A DNA stretch of 64,000 bases. Source: Veillonellales bacterium. GTDB lineage: Bacteria > Bacillota > Negativicutes > Veillonellales > Dialisteraceae. Below are positions 16,491 through 25,730 of the stretch, piece by piece (within the stretch, counting starts at the first letter, position 1; each line of letters starts with the position of its first letter). The DNA is taken from NCBI GenBank assembly GCA_944390485.1, contig CALXPQ010000002.1:202529-266528 (forward strand), given 5' to 3'. Below the pieces are notes generated by a model. The model worked only from the letters and a program-made list of their open reading frames with translations. It was not told the DNA's origin and did not search any database. Both the position numbers and the translations under genes were made by a program.

Positions 16491-17903
16491 ATGGCGGAAG
16501 AACGGAAGAAGAGCCGCATCGACGACGTGGCCCGCAGCATCTACGATGTGAAGGACGCCGTCGAGTATGCGTACAAGGCGGACGCCGGCCTCACGGAGGA
16601 CGTGGTGCGGGAGATCTCGGCGCAGAAGGACGAGCCGGACTGGATGCTGGAGAAGCGTCTCGCCGCGCTCGCGCTCTACCGGAAGCTCGACATCGCGCCG
16701 TGGATGCCGGACATCTCCGAGCTGGACATGGACCACATCGACACCTACGTCCGTCCGAAGACGGACATGAAAGCCCGCTGGGAGGACCTGCCGGAGAATA
16801 TCCGGGAGACCTTCGACCGGCTGGGCATCCCCGAAGCGGAGAAGAAGTCCCTCGCCGGCGTGGGCGCGCAGTACGACTCGGAAGTGGTGTACCACAATGT
16901 GCAGGAAGAAATGGAGCGGCAGGGCGTCATCTACGTCGATTTCGAGACGGCGGTGAAGGAGTATCCTGAGCTGGTGAAGCCCTATTTCGGCCGGCTCATC
17001 ACGCCGAATTATCACAAGTTCGCCGCGCTGCACTACGCGGTGTGGTCCGGCGGCTCCTTCGTGTACGTGCCGAAGGGCGTGGACGTGAAGATGCCGCTCC
17101 AGAGCTATTTCCGGCTGAACGCGCCCGGCGCGGGCCAGTTCGAGCACACGCTCATCATCGTGGAGGAAGGGGCGAAGTGCCACTTCATCGAAGGGTGCTC
17201 CGCGCCGCGGTACAACGTGGCGAATCTCCACGCCGGGGCGGTGGAGCTCTTCGTGAAGAAGGGGGCGACGCTCCGGTACTCCACCATCGAGAACTGGTCG
17301 AAGAACATGTACAACCTGAACACGAAGCGCGCCCTCGTGGAGGACGACGGCCATATGATCTGGGTGAGCGGGTCCTTCGGCTCGCACACGTCCTGCCTCT
17401 ATCCGGACACGGTGCTCGCCGGGGACCGGTCGTCGTGCGAATTCACGGGCATCACCTTCGCCGGGAAGGGGCAGTTCCTTGACACGGGCTCGAAGGTGGA
17501 ATGCATCGGGCGGGACACGCACCTGTCCATCCATTCGAAGTCCATCTCGAAGGGCGGCGGCGCGGCCATCTACCGCGGAGTGGTGCACATCGGTCCGAAG
17601 GCGGCCGGCGCGAAGGGCGCCATCAGCTGCGAGTCCCTCATGCTGGACAATGAATCCCGCTCGGACACGATACCGGATATCATCATCGAAAACGACAACA
17701 TCGACCTGGGGCACGAGGCGAAGATCGGCCGCATCCCCGAGGAAGACATCTACTATCTCATGAGCCGCGGGCTCAGCGAGGAAGACGCGAAGGCCATGCT
17801 CGTGCGCGGCTTCGCGGAGCCGATCTCCAAGGCGCTCCCTCTCGAGTACGCCGTGGAGATGAACCGGCTCATCGATCTGGAATTTGAAGGTTCGATCGGA
17901 TAA
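16491..17903 (+). CDS. sufB: Fe-S cluster assembly scaffold SufB
   Basis: 470 residues, normal for SufB. With SufC and SufD it forms the scaffold complex on which the nascent cluster is made. Typical segments include the central beta-helix with FVYVPKGVDVKMPLQSYFRL, the Cys/Glu-containing GAKCHFIEGCSAPRY, and the C-terminal LGHEAKIGRIPEEDIYYLMS. Starts one base after sufC. Its placement directly after sufC, rather than last as in Bacillus, is noted as a different operon order. Confidence 0.97.
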   Translation: MAEERKKSRIDDVARSIYDVKDAVEYAYKADAGLTEDVVREISAQKDEPDWMLEKRLAALALYRKLDIAPWMPDISELDMDHIDTYVRPKTDMKARWEDLPENIRETFDRLGIPEAEKKSLAGVGAQYDSEVVYHNVQEEMERQGVIYVDFETAVKEYPELVKPYFGRLITPNYHKFAALHYAVWSGGSFVYVPKGVDVKMPLQSYFRLNAPGAGQFEHTLIIVEEGAKCHFIEGCSAPRYNVANLHAGAVELFVKKGATLRYSTIENWSKNMYNLNTKRALVEDDGHMIWVSGSFGSHTSCLYPDTVLAGDRSSCEFTGITFAGKGQFLDTGSKVECIGRDTHLSIHSKSISKGGGAAIYRGVVHIGPKAAGAKGAISCESLMLDNESRSDTIPDIIIENDNIDLGHEAKIGRIPEEDIYYLMSRGLSEEDAKAMLVRGFAEPISKALPLEYAVEMNRLIDLEFEGSIG

Positions 17904-17913
17904 GGAGGGCGTC

Positions 17914-18963
17914 ATGGAATTGGAAAAAGTGAACCGGCTGCCCATGCCGACGTGGCGCTACCTGAAGACGAACGACAGCCAGCTGCCCTTCGCCATGCCG
18001 GCGCGCCCGGCGAAGGCGGTCTGGTCGGATGCTTCGTACCTGACGGCGGGGGCGGCGCTCCCGGAGAACTTCGAAGGGGCGTCCCCCGCGTGGAAAGACG
18101 CGGCGGCGTCCGGCGAAGCGTATACCGTGCGCATCCCCGCGGACGAAAAGGTGCTCCTCCGGGCGGACATCGTCATGGACGCCGCTTCGCCGGATTACGC
18201 GGGGACGTACGTCTTCCGCGTGGAAAAAGGGGCGGAGCTGCGCCTCGTCTGGTCGTGGAAAGGCGGCGGTGAGGCCGGCGTGTGCGCGCTCGCCGCGGCG
18301 TACGAGCTGGAAGAGGGGGCCGTCCTCCACGTATCGGCGGCGGAAGAGGGCCTCTCCGGGAAGCTCCTCTGCACGCAGCGCGCGGCGAGAGCGGCCGCCG
18401 GCGCGCGGGCGGATTTCGTCTCGGCAGACCTGGGCGGACAGACCGTCATCACCCACAGCCGGGGTTGGCTCGAAGGCAAGGGGGCCGTCATGCACGAGTA
18501 CGGGCTCTATGCCGCCGGCGGCCGGCAGGTGCTGGACCTCTTCTATCACATCGACCACACGGGCGAGGAGACGGAGAGCGACATCGAAGTGAAGGGCGCG
18601 CTCTCCGGCGAGGCGAAGAAAGTCTTCCGCAGCACCATCGATTTCAAGCGGGGCTGCTCCGGCGCGGAGGGCAGCGAAGGCGACTACGCCATCCAGCTCG
18701 ACCCGCGGACGAAGAATATCTCCCTGCCGCTCCTGCTCTGCACGGAAGACAACGTATCGGGCAATCACGCGTCCAGCGCGGGGCAGATCGACCCGGGGAC
18801 GGTGTATTACCTCATGAGCCGCGGCCTCACGAAGGAAGAAGCGCGGCGCATCGTGGTGGAATCGCTGATCCGGCCGCTCATCGACCGCCTGGACGAGAGC
18901 CTCCGGGAGGACGTGCTCGCCGGCGTGCGGGCGAAGCTGGACGCGGAAGGAGGAGAGCCATGA
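17914..18963 (+). CDS. sufD: Fe-S cluster assembly protein SufD
   Basis: 349 residues, a SufB paralogue sharing the beta-helix and the C-terminal motif YYLMSRGLTKEEARRIVVES. The ATG at 17914 follows TAAGGAGG. It lacks the N-terminal domain of SufB, as usual. The C-terminal part has NHASSAGQIDPGTVYYLM with the conserved His that helps cluster assembly at the SufB-SufD interface. Overlaps sufS by 4 bases (ATGA). Confidence 0.93.
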   Translation: MELEKVNRLPMPTWRYLKTNDSQLPFAMPARPAKAVWSDASYLTAGAALPENFEGASPAWKDAAASGEAYTVRIPADEKVLLRADIVMDAASPDYAGTYVFRVEKGAELRLVWSWKGGGEAGVCALAAAYELEEGAVLHVSAAEEGLSGKLLCTQRAARAAAGARADFVSADLGGQTVITHSRGWLEGKGAVMHEYGLYAAGGRQVLDLFYHIDHTGEETESDIEVKGALSGEAKKVFRSTIDFKRGCSGAEGSEGDYAIQLDPRTKNISLPLLLCTEDNVSGNHASSAGQIDPGTVYYLMSRGLTKEEARRIVVESLIRPLIDRLDESLREDVLAGVRAKLDAEGGEP

Positions 18964-20192
18964 ATCTCGAAGCCATCCGGAATGATTTTCCCATCCTGAA
19001 GACGCAGTGCGCCGGACGGGACATCGTGTATTTCGACAACGCGGCCACCACGCAGAAGCCGCTCCCCGTGCTCGAGGCGGTCTTCGACTACAGCACGCAC
19101 CGGAACGGGAATCCCCACCGCGGGGCGCATCCCTTCGCCATCGCCGCCTCCGAGGCGTACGACGGCTCGAAGGAGACCGTGCGCCGCTTCCTCCATGCGA
19201 AGAGCACCCGGGAGATCATCTACACGCGGAACACCACGGAAAGCCTCAATCTGGTGGCGCGCTCCTGGGCGGAGACCCATCTCGGGCCGGGGGACAAGAT
19301 TCTCATCACCATCGCGGAGCATCACTCCGACCTTGTGACGTGGCAGCGCGCGGCCCGGAAGACGGGCGCCGTGCTGGACTATATCTACGTGGACCGGGAG
19401 ACCGGCCGTTTCCTGCCGGAAGACCTCGCGAAGATCGACGACCCGGCGGTGAAGCTCCTGGCTTTCGCCGAAGTGTCGAACGTACTGGGCGTCCGCTTCG
19501 ACCCGAAGCCGCTCATCGCGCGGGCCCACGCGCACGGCGCGGTGGTCGTCCTCGACGGGGCGCAGAGCGCGCCGCACCGCCCGGTGGACGTGCAGGATCT
19601 GGACTGCGACTTCTTCGCCTTCTCCGGGCACAAGATGTGCGCCCTGGGCGGCATCGGCGTGCTCTACGGCAAAGAGGCGCTCCTCGAAGACATGGAGCCA
19701 TTCCTGCTGGGCGGCGACATGATCGATACCGTGGGCGAGCAGGAGACGTCCTTCGCGGAACTCCCGGCGAAATTCGAAGCGGGCACGCAGTACGTGGAAG
19801 GGGCGGTCTCCCTCGAAGCGGCCATCCGCTATGTGGAGGCCGTCGGCTGGGACGCCATCCGTTCGCAGGAAGAAAAGCTGGTGCGCCGCACGCTGGAAGG
19901 GCTGCGGCAGATCCCGCACATCCGCCTCATCGGGCCGTCCGACCCGGCGGAAAAGGAAGGGCTCGTGGCGTTCAACGTGGATGATGTGCATCCCCATGAC
20001 GTGGCGCAGATCCTCTCCGCGGAGGGTATCTGCATCCGCACAGGCCACCACTGCGCGGAGCCGCTCCACCGCTACCTCGGCGTGGGCGCGAGCTGCCGGG
20101 CGAGTTTCTATTTCTACAATACAGAAGAGGAAGTGGACTACTTCCTCGAAAAGCTGAAGGGCGTCCGCCCGATGATGGGGTATGATGACTGA
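18960..20192 (+). CDS. sufS: Cysteine desulfurase SufS
   Basis: 410 residues. A class II, PLP-dependent cysteine desulfurase that removes sulfur from cysteine and passes the persulfide to SufU. K225 (FSGHKMCALGG) is the PLP lysine and C365 (RTGHHCAEP) the catalytic cysteine. The start at 18960 overlaps the end of sufD and has AAGGAGGAG upstream; the frame continues further upstream but only as an overlap of sufD. It overlaps the sufU ATG by one base. Confidence 0.97.
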   Translation: MNLEAIRNDFPILKTQCAGRDIVYFDNAATTQKPLPVLEAVFDYSTHRNGNPHRGAHPFAIAASEAYDGSKETVRRFLHAKSTREIIYTRNTTESLNLVARSWAETHLGPGDKILITIAEHHSDLVTWQRAARKTGAVLDYIYVDRETGRFLPEDLAKIDDPAVKLLAFAEVSNVLGVRFDPKPLIARAHAHGAVVVLDGAQSAPHRPVDVQDLDCDFFAFSGHKMCALGGIGVLYGKEALLEDMEPFLLGGDMIDTVGEQETSFAELPAKFEAGTQYVEGAVSLEAAIRYVEAVGWDAIRSQEEKLVRRTLEGLRQIPHIRLIGPSDPAEKEGLVAFNVDDVHPHDVAQILSAEGICIRTGHHCAEPLHRYLGVGASCRASFYFYNTEEEVDYFLEKLKGVRPMMGYDD

Positions 20193-20644
20193 TGGAACTG
20201 CAGCAGCTGTACACGGACCTGATCCTCGAGTACAACCGGGACAGGACGAATAAACGGAAAATCGAGAACCCGACCCTGTCGGAGCACGGCCACAACGCGA
20301 GCTGCGGCGACGACATCACGCTGGAGGTGAAGATGGACGGCGACGTCATCGCGGACATCGCCTACACGGGCAGCGGGTGCGCCATCAGCCAGGCTTCCAC
20401 GGCGATGATGGCGGAGCTCCTGAAAGGGCGGACCGTGGACGAGGCGCTCCGGCTGGTGCACCTCTTCCTCGACATGATCCGCGGCAAGGCGACCGACGAG
20501 GCGCAGCTCGAAGAGCTCGAAGCGGCGGTGTCCCTGAAAGACATCTCCCAGCTCCCGGTGCGCGTGAAGTGCGCCGTCCTCGGCTGGCACACGCTGGAGA
20601 TCATGCTGGACAAGCTCGAAGCGATGAAAGCGGAAAAAAAATAA
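20192..20644 (+). CDS. sufU: Sulfur-transfer protein SufU
   Basis: 150 residues. The zinc-binding sulfurtransferase partner of SufS in Gram-positive-type SUF systems. Zinc ligands fit C38 and D40 (HNASCGDD), C63 (GSGCAISQAS) and C127 (VKCAVLGW); the insert between the second and third ligands, typical of SufU and missing in IscU, is present. Last gene of the operon. Its presence supports a Firmicutes-lineage SUF system. Confidence 0.95.
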   Translation: MELQQLYTDLILEYNRDRTNKRKIENPTLSEHGHNASCGDDITLEVKMDGDVIADIAYTGSGCAISQASTAMMAELLKGRTVDEALRLVHLFLDMIRGKATDEAQLEELEAAVSLKDISQLPVRVKCAVLGWHTLEIMLDKLEAMKAEKK

Positions 20645-20649
20645 TACAG

Positions 20650-20674
20650 ACAGTCCCGGAAGGGGCTGTTTTTT
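20650..20674 (+). terminator. suf operon terminator
   Basis: ACAGTCCC/GGGGCTGT with GGAA loop and six T. Confidence 0.85.
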
Positions 20675-20755
20675 CGTGCGCGGAAACGCCGCTCTGGCGG
20701 GGCCCGCGCTTTTGCGGTATCGTATAAGGAAACGGAAACAGAGGAGGGATGACAG

Positions 20756-22210
20756 ATGGAAATTCATGCGCCGTGCGGCCGGATGGAGGGCCTGGACCGG
20801 GGCGGCTTCGTGCAGTGTCTCGGCATTCCCTATGCGAAGCCGCCCGTGGGACCACTGCGCGTCCGCCCGCCGGAGCCGGCCGCCCCGTGGGAGGGCGTAC
20901 GGGACTGCCGGCGGCCGGGCCATGCCGCGCCGCAGACCGCCGTGCCCGGTCTCTCGCATCTCACGAAGAACGAGACCATGGACGAGGACTGCCTGTACCT
21001 CAATGTGACGGCGCCGAAGGGGGCCCGCCGCGCGCCGGTCCTCTTCTGGATCCACGGCGGCGCGTTCCAGAAAGGCTCGGGCCTGCTCGGCATCCGGCCG
21101 GAAACGTTCGCCCGGGAGGGGATCGTCGTGGTGAGCGCGAATTACCGGCTGGGCGCGCTGGGCTTCCTCGACGTGTCCGGCCGGCTCGGGGAGGCGTACC
21201 GACAGTCCGGGAACAGCGGCCTCCTCGATCTCGCGGCGGCGCTCCGGTGGACGCGGGACAACATCGAAGCCTTCGGCGGCGACCCGGAGAACGTCACGAT
21301 CATGGGACAGAGCGCCGGGGCGAAGCTCTGCGGGGCGCTCCTGCTCGCGCCGGCGGCGAAAGGACTCTTCCGCCGGGCCGTGCTGTCCAGCGGCGGCGTG
21401 CAGTGCATCCGGGATCAGCATACGGCCCGGCGCGCGGCGGAGGCGTTCTTTGCGGAAGCGGGCCTTGCGGCGGGCCGGGAAGAAGAGCTGCTCACCATGC
21501 CCTGGCAGGCCGTCCTCCGGGCGCAGGCGCCGCTCTTCGCGGGGCTGAATCTCCATGCCGTGGGGCCGGTCTTCGACGGCGTGACCTTCGACGGGGACGA
21601 CGCGCTCTCCATGCTCCGCCGGGGTGCAGCGCGGGACACGGCGGTGCTCCTCGGCACGAATCGAGACGAGATGGAGCTCTACTGGCAGGTGTACGGCGTG
21701 CACGGCCTGGACCGCGTCCTCGCGGAGCGACTCTTCGGGAACCGCGCGCCCCTCGTGATGGAAGCGTACGGGAAGATTCCTCATGATGCGGAGTTCCACC
21801 GGCATTTCATCCGGTTCTTCACAGAGTACGTGTACCGCGCGCCGGCGGTGCGCATGGCGGAGGCCTCGGCGGAAGGCGGGCAGACCGCGTACCTGTACCG
21901 CCTCGACTGGGACCGGCAGGCGTTCCGGGCGTGCCACGCCTCGGAGACGCAATTCCTCATGGGCATGGGCCTCGTCATCCGGGATATGGACCGCTCGCCT
22001 GCGCACGAACGGCTCGCGCGGCAGATGCGGGGGGCGTTCCTCTCTTTCATCCGGGCCGGCCGTCCGGAAATGGAGGACCTGCCTCCGTGGCCGCGCTTCT
22101 CGCTCCCTGACCGGGCGATGATGGTCTTCGACGCGCCGTGCCATACAGAGCGCGCGCCGGAAGCCGGCACCGATCCCCGCATGCCCTTCCAGATCTTCGC
22201 GCTGGACTGA
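20756..22210 (+). CDS. Carboxylesterase, type B family
   Basis: 484 residues, alpha/beta-hydrolase of the cholinesterase/para-nitrobenzyl esterase family. The nucleophile is S186 in GQSAG; the oxyanion hole is HGGAFQKGS (100-108) and EDCLYLNV (77-84) is the second family signature. A histidine in ACHASETQFLMG is a good candidate for the triad His. No signal peptide, so cytoplasmic. GAGGAGGG precedes the ATG, spaced by TGACAG. Physiological substrate is not predictable. Confidence 0.92.
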   Translation: MEIHAPCGRMEGLDRGGFVQCLGIPYAKPPVGPLRVRPPEPAAPWEGVRDCRRPGHAAPQTAVPGLSHLTKNETMDEDCLYLNVTAPKGARRAPVLFWIHGGAFQKGSGLLGIRPETFAREGIVVVSANYRLGALGFLDVSGRLGEAYRQSGNSGLLDLAAALRWTRDNIEAFGGDPENVTIMGQSAGAKLCGALLLAPAAKGLFRRAVLSSGGVQCIRDQHTARRAAEAFFAEAGLAAGREEELLTMPWQAVLRAQAPLFAGLNLHAVGPVFDGVTFDGDDALSMLRRGAARDTAVLLGTNRDEMELYWQVYGVHGLDRVLAERLFGNRAPLVMEAYGKIPHDAEFHRHFIRFFTEYVYRAPAVRMAEASAEGGQTAYLYRLDWDRQAFRACHASETQFLMGMGLVIRDMDRSPAHERLARQMRGAFLSFIRAGRPEMEDLPPWPRFSLPDRAMMVFDAPCHTERAPEAGTDPRMPFQIFALD

Positions 22211-22253
22211 AAACGGACCGCATCCGGACAGGCGGGCGCGGTGTTCTTTTTGT

Positions 22254-22259
22254 TATAAT
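22254..22259 (+). promoter_or_regulatory. Extended -10 before the DUF6125 gene
   Basis: TGTTATAAT (TG at 22251, TATAAT 22254-22259), 32 bases before the chosen start. Confidence 0.45.
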
Positions 22260-22290
22260 GAAAGAAACACAGCAGAAGGGAGCGATGCGT

Positions 22291-22824
22291 ATGACACCGC
22301 AGGAGGAACGGCTCATGGCGCTGCCGAAGGAGCGGCTCGTGGAGCTGCTCGGCATCTATGCGAAGGACTGGCTCGCCATGGACGGCGTGTGGTTCCAGTC
22401 GGTGGAGAAGGAGTACGGCATGGACGCAGCCATGCGCCACGACATCGCCATCTGGGAGCGGTTCACCGTCATCGAGGCGCAGAAAATCAGAAAGTTCCTC
22501 GGCCTCCCGGAGCGGCCGGGGCTCGAAGGACTGGCGGAGGCGCTCCGGTGGCGGCTGTACGCGAATATCAATGCGGACGAGATCCGCTGGGATGGCGGCG
22601 CGCTCATCTACCGGACGCTGGCTTGCCGCGTGCAGCATGCGCGCGAGGCGAAAGGCATGCTGCTCCATCCGTGCAAAGCGGTGGGCCTCGTGGAATACGG
22701 CGGTTTCGCCCGCGCCATCGACCCGCGCATCCGCTGCGAGTGCCTGTCGTGCTACCCGGACATCACCGATACGGCCTGCCACTGCGCGTGGCGCTTCACG
22801 CTGGAGGAGGACGGCGGGCTATGA
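22291..22824 (+). CDS. DUF6125-like cysteine-containing protein
   Basis: 177 residues. The pattern LAMDGVWFQSVEKEYG near the N-terminus, LEGLAEALRWRLYANIN in the middle and the Cys-rich end (CRVQ...HPCKAVGLVEYGG, then RCECLSCYPD and ACHCAWRF) fit what I recall of the DUF6125 family; the function is unknown. The clustered cysteines near residues 145-165 suggest metal or Fe-S binding, which is inference. Start at ATG 22291, 8 bases after AAGGGAG; ATG 22285 is nearer to it. Own promoter; no operon partners. Confidence 0.7.
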   Translation: MTPQEERLMALPKERLVELLGIYAKDWLAMDGVWFQSVEKEYGMDAAMRHDIAIWERFTVIEAQKIRKFLGLPERPGLEGLAEALRWRLYANINADEIRWDGGALIYRTLACRVQHAREAKGMLLHPCKAVGLVEYGGFARAIDPRIRCECLSCYPDITDTACHCAWRFTLEEDGGL

Positions 22825-22893
22825 GTTTGCCGGCGGAAGGCTTTCTTTTATGCGAAATACGGTCATTCCTTTTATGAATCGGTAAAGATGGAT

Positions 22894-22899
22894 TATAAT
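22894..22899 (+). promoter_or_regulatory. -10 element before the small unknown gene
   Basis: TATAAT at 22894-22899, about 87 bases before the ATG at 22986; -35 weak. Confidence 0.35.
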
Positions 22900-22985
22900 A
22901 GGAAAAGTAATGTTATGCGGATAGACCCGGCTTTCCTGCGGCGCGCGCTGCGGGGACGGGTGTATCGGAAGACTGAGGTGAGGGA

Positions 22986-23267
22986 ATGGACCGGTACAGG
23001 GAAGTGAGCATCCGGAAAGAGGTCCTGCTGGAAGGCTATGCGGGCGTTCTGGTGCGGTTCCTCGATTATTTCGAGCGGGAGCACATCGACCCGGAGACTG
23101 CGGTGGGCGATTCCAATGTCTTTCTGTTCCTCCAGGCCGTGGAAATCTGCCGGAGCGTGGTGAATATGGATTCAATCGAGGAGGTCCTCGAGGCGGAGGG
23201 GCAGTTCAAGATGCTCCGCCGCGTGGCGAACCGGCTGAACGGCTATCCGGTGGACGCGCCCGTGTGA
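22986..23267 (+). CDS. Small hypothetical protein
   Basis: 93 residues, soluble, predicted helical (RFLDYFEREHID, VFLFLQAVEICRSV, SIEEVLEAEGQFKMLRRVANRL). Family not recognised. The start has GAGGTGAGG upstream, codon use is like the neighbours, and a strong bidirectional terminator follows, so I regard it as a real gene. It lies convergent to the minus-strand M20 genes. Confidence 0.65.
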   Translation: MDRYREVSIRKEVLLEGYAGVLVRFLDYFEREHIDPETAVGDSNVFLFLQAVEICRSVVNMDSIEEVLEAEGQFKMLRRVANRLNGYPVDAPV

Positions 23268-23279
23268 AAACATGACAAA

Positions 23280-23310
23280 AGCCGCATCCCGAGAAGGGGT
23301 GCGGCTTTTT
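23280..23310. terminator. Bidirectional terminator
   Basis: AGCCGCATCCC pairs with GGGGTGCGGCT (one G-U), five T on the plus strand and four A before it; it lies between convergent genes. Confidence 0.85.
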
Positions 23311-23319
23311 GCGTGCCTT

Positions 23320-24495
23320 TTATTTTGCATTGAGGAAATCGAGGGCGAACCGGGCGTAGATGGCGGCGCCGAGCGGCAGGACGTCTTCGTCCACGTCGAA
23401 GGTGTCCGCGTGGTGCGGCGAGGCGGCGCCCTTCGCTTCGTTGCGGCAGCCGAGGAAGCCGTACAGGCCGGGGGCGGCGTCCATGTAGACGGAGAAGTCT
23501 TCCGCGCCCATCTGCCGCTCCATGGGGACGAGAGCGCCCGGGCCGAGGATGTCCTCCGCGGCGCGGCGGGCGATCTCGTTCAGGTCCCGGTGCTCGTTGA
23601 TGAGCGGGGCGGGGCCGAAGAAATAGGTGCATTCGGCGGTGCAGCCGTACGCTTCGGCCGCGGCCTCCGCGGTGCGCCGGATGAGGTCCGGGATGGTCTT
23701 CCGGAAGGCTTTGTCGAAGGCGCGGGTGGTGCCGATGAGCTCCGCTTCGGCGGCGACGATGTTGTCCCGGGTGCCGCCGTTCATGACGCCCGTGGTGAGG
23801 ACGAAGGTGTTCTGCGGGTCGTTCACGCGGGACACGAGAGTCTGCAGGGCCATCACGACGGCCGCGGCAGCGAGGACGGCGTCATGCCCCTGATGGGGGG
23901 CGCTGCCGTGGGCGGCCTGCCCGTGGATGCGGATGGTGAAGCGGTCGCTCGAGGCCATGCGCGGGCCGTCTTCCAGATTGTAGGTGCCCGCTGGGAGGAG
24001 GGACCACACGTGCTGGCCGTAGATGGCGTCCACGCCGGCGAGGCACCCTTTCTCCACGTAGTGCCGGGATTCGGTGCCGATCTCTTCGGCCATCTGGAAG
24101 AGGAATTTCACCGTGCCGGCGATCTCGTCCCGGTGGGCGGCAAGGAGCTTCGCCGCGCCGAGGAGCATGGCCGTGTGGCAGTCGTGGCCGCAGGCGTGCA
24201 TCACGCCGGGATTCTGCGACGCGTAGGGCTTCGAGGTATCCGCCTCCTGGATGGGCAGGGCGTCGATGTCCGCGCGGAGCATGACGGTCTTTCCCGGCCG
24301 CGCGCCCCGGAGGGTGCCCACGCAGCCCGTGATGTCCGGGAAGGTCTCCGCCTCCACGCCGGCGGCGCGGAGCTCTTCGGCGATGCGGGCGGTGGTCCGG
24401 ACTTCTTCGCCGCCCAGTTCGGGATGGGCGTGGAACCAGCGGCGCAGGCCGATGATGTAGTCTTTTTCCTGAAGGGCGAGTGCTTTCGTATCCAT
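23320..24495 (-). CDS. M20 family amidohydrolase (AbgB/HipO-like)
   Basis: 391 residues. Zinc- or manganese-dependent M20D amidohydrolase; ligands are in HACGHDCHT and the EE pair of MAEEIGTESRH. It starts at ATG 24495, which overlaps by one base the stop of the upstream M20 gene (TGATG), so they are co-translated. The family cleaves N-acyl or aminobenzoyl amino acids. In an operon with an AbgT-type transporter this fits the p-aminobenzoyl-glutamate hydrolase AbgA/AbgB pair. Function assigned by context. Confidence 0.88.
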   Translation of the reverse strand: MDTKALALQEKDYIIGLRRWFHAHPELGGEEVRTTARIAEELRAAGVEAETFPDITGCVGTLRGARPGKTVMLRADIDALPIQEADTSKPYASQNPGVMHACGHDCHTAMLLGAAKLLAAHRDEIAGTVKFLFQMAEEIGTESRHYVEKGCLAGVDAIYGQHVWSLLPAGTYNLEDGPRMASSDRFTIRIHGQAAHGSAPHQGHDAVLAAAAVVMALQTLVSRVNDPQNTFVLTTGVMNGGTRDNIVAAEAELIGTTRAFDKAFRKTIPDLIRRTAEAAAEAYGCTAECTYFFGPAPLINEHRDLNEIARRAAEDILGPGALVPMERQMGAEDFSVYMDAAPGLYGFLGCRNEAKGAASPHHADTFDVDEDVLPLGAAIYARFALDFLNAK

Positions 24496-25676
24496 CAGAG
24501 GCCTCCTTTCCCTGCGAGGACATCCAGCGCGAACTGCGCGTGGAGCGCCGCGCCGTGCCAGAGGACGCTGTCGTCCGGGCAGAAATGATCGGAATGGAGC
24601 GGCCAGGTCATGCCGGACGCTTCGTCCCGCGCGCCCACCTTGGCGAAGACCGCGGGAATCTTTTCCATGAGGAGAGAGAAATCTTCCGACGCCATGGAGC
24701 GGGGCTCTTCGGCGAGGATGCCTTCTCCGAAGAGGGAGACGGCCGCTTCGCGGGCGGCGTCCGTGAGGGCGTCGTGGTCGTTCGACGTGACGGGCTCGAA
24801 GGAGATGACGTCGAGCTCTGCGGTGCAGCCGAGGGCTTTCGCCGTGTTCTCCGCGATCTCCCGGAAGAGCTCCGGCGCGCGCCGGGCCATGTCGCGGTCG
24901 AAGGAGCGGATGGTCCCTTCCATGGTGACTTCTCCGCAGATGATGTTGAACTGCTTCCCTCCGCGGACGGTGCCGATGGTCATGACGAGCGGGTGGAGGG
25001 GATTGTTCCGGCGGGAGACGAGCGTCTGGAGATTGAGCAGGATGGAGCTCGCCGCGACGATGGCGTCCTGCCCGAGGTGGGGCGTGGAGCCGTGGGCGGA
25101 GACGCCACGCACGATGCACCGGAAGTCGGTGCACGACGCCATGAGCGGGCCGCGGGTGACGGCGATGGTCCCTTTCGGGATGTCGGCGGACATGTGGATG
25201 CCGAAGGCGGCGTCCACGCCGGCGAAGCAGTCGTGGTCGAGGTAGTACTGCATGCCGTGGCCGGATTCCTCGGCGGACTGGAAGAGGAGCTTCACCGTGC
25301 CGGGGAGCGCGCGGCGGCGGGCGGCGAGGAGCTTCGCCGCGCCGAGGAGCATGGCAGTGTGGCAGTCGTGGCCGCAGGCGTGCATCACGCCCGGACGCTC
25401 GCTGGCAAAGTCCGCGCCCGTCTCTTCCCGGAGGGGGAGCGCGTCGATGTCCGCCCGGAGGAGGACCGTGCGGCCTGCGGGATCGCCGGCGAGCGTGGCG
25501 ATGAGGCCGTAGTAATCGGGGAAGGTCTCGATCGTGTAGCCGAGGGGCGCGAGCTCTTCGGCGATGCGGCGGGTGGTCTCCTCCTCGTGGAAGGAGAGCT
25601 CGCCGAAGCGGTGGAAATGGCGGCGCATCTCCCGGATGTACGGGGAGAGCTGTTCCGCTTCGTCTCGTAAAGTCAT
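24495..25676 (-). CDS. M20 family amidohydrolase (AbgA-like)
   Basis: 393 residues, paralogue of the downstream gene (both contain HACGHDCHTAMLLGAAKLLA and the M20D dimerization domain with GSTPHLGQDAI here). Metal and catalytic residues in HACGHDCHT and SAEESGHG are intact. The start has AAAGGAGT upstream. Two paralogues with nearly equal length recall the AbgA/AbgB heterodimer. It lies 54 bases after the transporter, with a hairpin terminator between, so its expression may be lower than that of the transporter. Confidence 0.88.
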   Translation of the reverse strand: MTLRDEAEQLSPYIREMRRHFHRFGELSFHEEETTRRIAEELAPLGYTIETFPDYYGLIATLAGDPAGRTVLLRADIDALPLREETGADFASERPGVMHACGHDCHTAMLLGAAKLLAARRRALPGTVKLLFQSAEESGHGMQYYLDHDCFAGVDAAFGIHMSADIPKGTIAVTRGPLMASCTDFRCIVRGVSAHGSTPHLGQDAIVAASSILLNLQTLVSRRNNPLHPLVMTIGTVRGGKQFNIICGEVTMEGTIRSFDRDMARRAPELFREIAENTAKALGCTAELDVISFEPVTSNDHDALTDAAREAAVSLFGEGILAEEPRSMASEDFSLLMEKIPAVFAKVGARDEASGMTWPLHSDHFCPDDSVLWHGAALHAQFALDVLAGKGGL

Positions 25677-25694
25677 GGGGACTCCTTTCTCATG

Positions 25695-25721
25695 GAAAAA
25701 AGGGACGGCGGGACCGTCCCT
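25695..25721 (-). terminator. Terminator or attenuator between abgT and the M20 genes
   Basis: On the minus strand AGGGACGG and CCGTCCCT enclose a short loop and are followed by six T. Readthrough or an unseen promoter is needed for the M20 genes. Confidence 0.75.
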
Positions 25722-25730
25722 TCCGATGGA

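Noticed and set aside
23320..25134. A single 604-residue fusion of the two M20 genes
   Set aside because: The first 213 codons of that frame are out of frame with the upstream M20 gene and carry no motif; the gene starts at ATG 24495.
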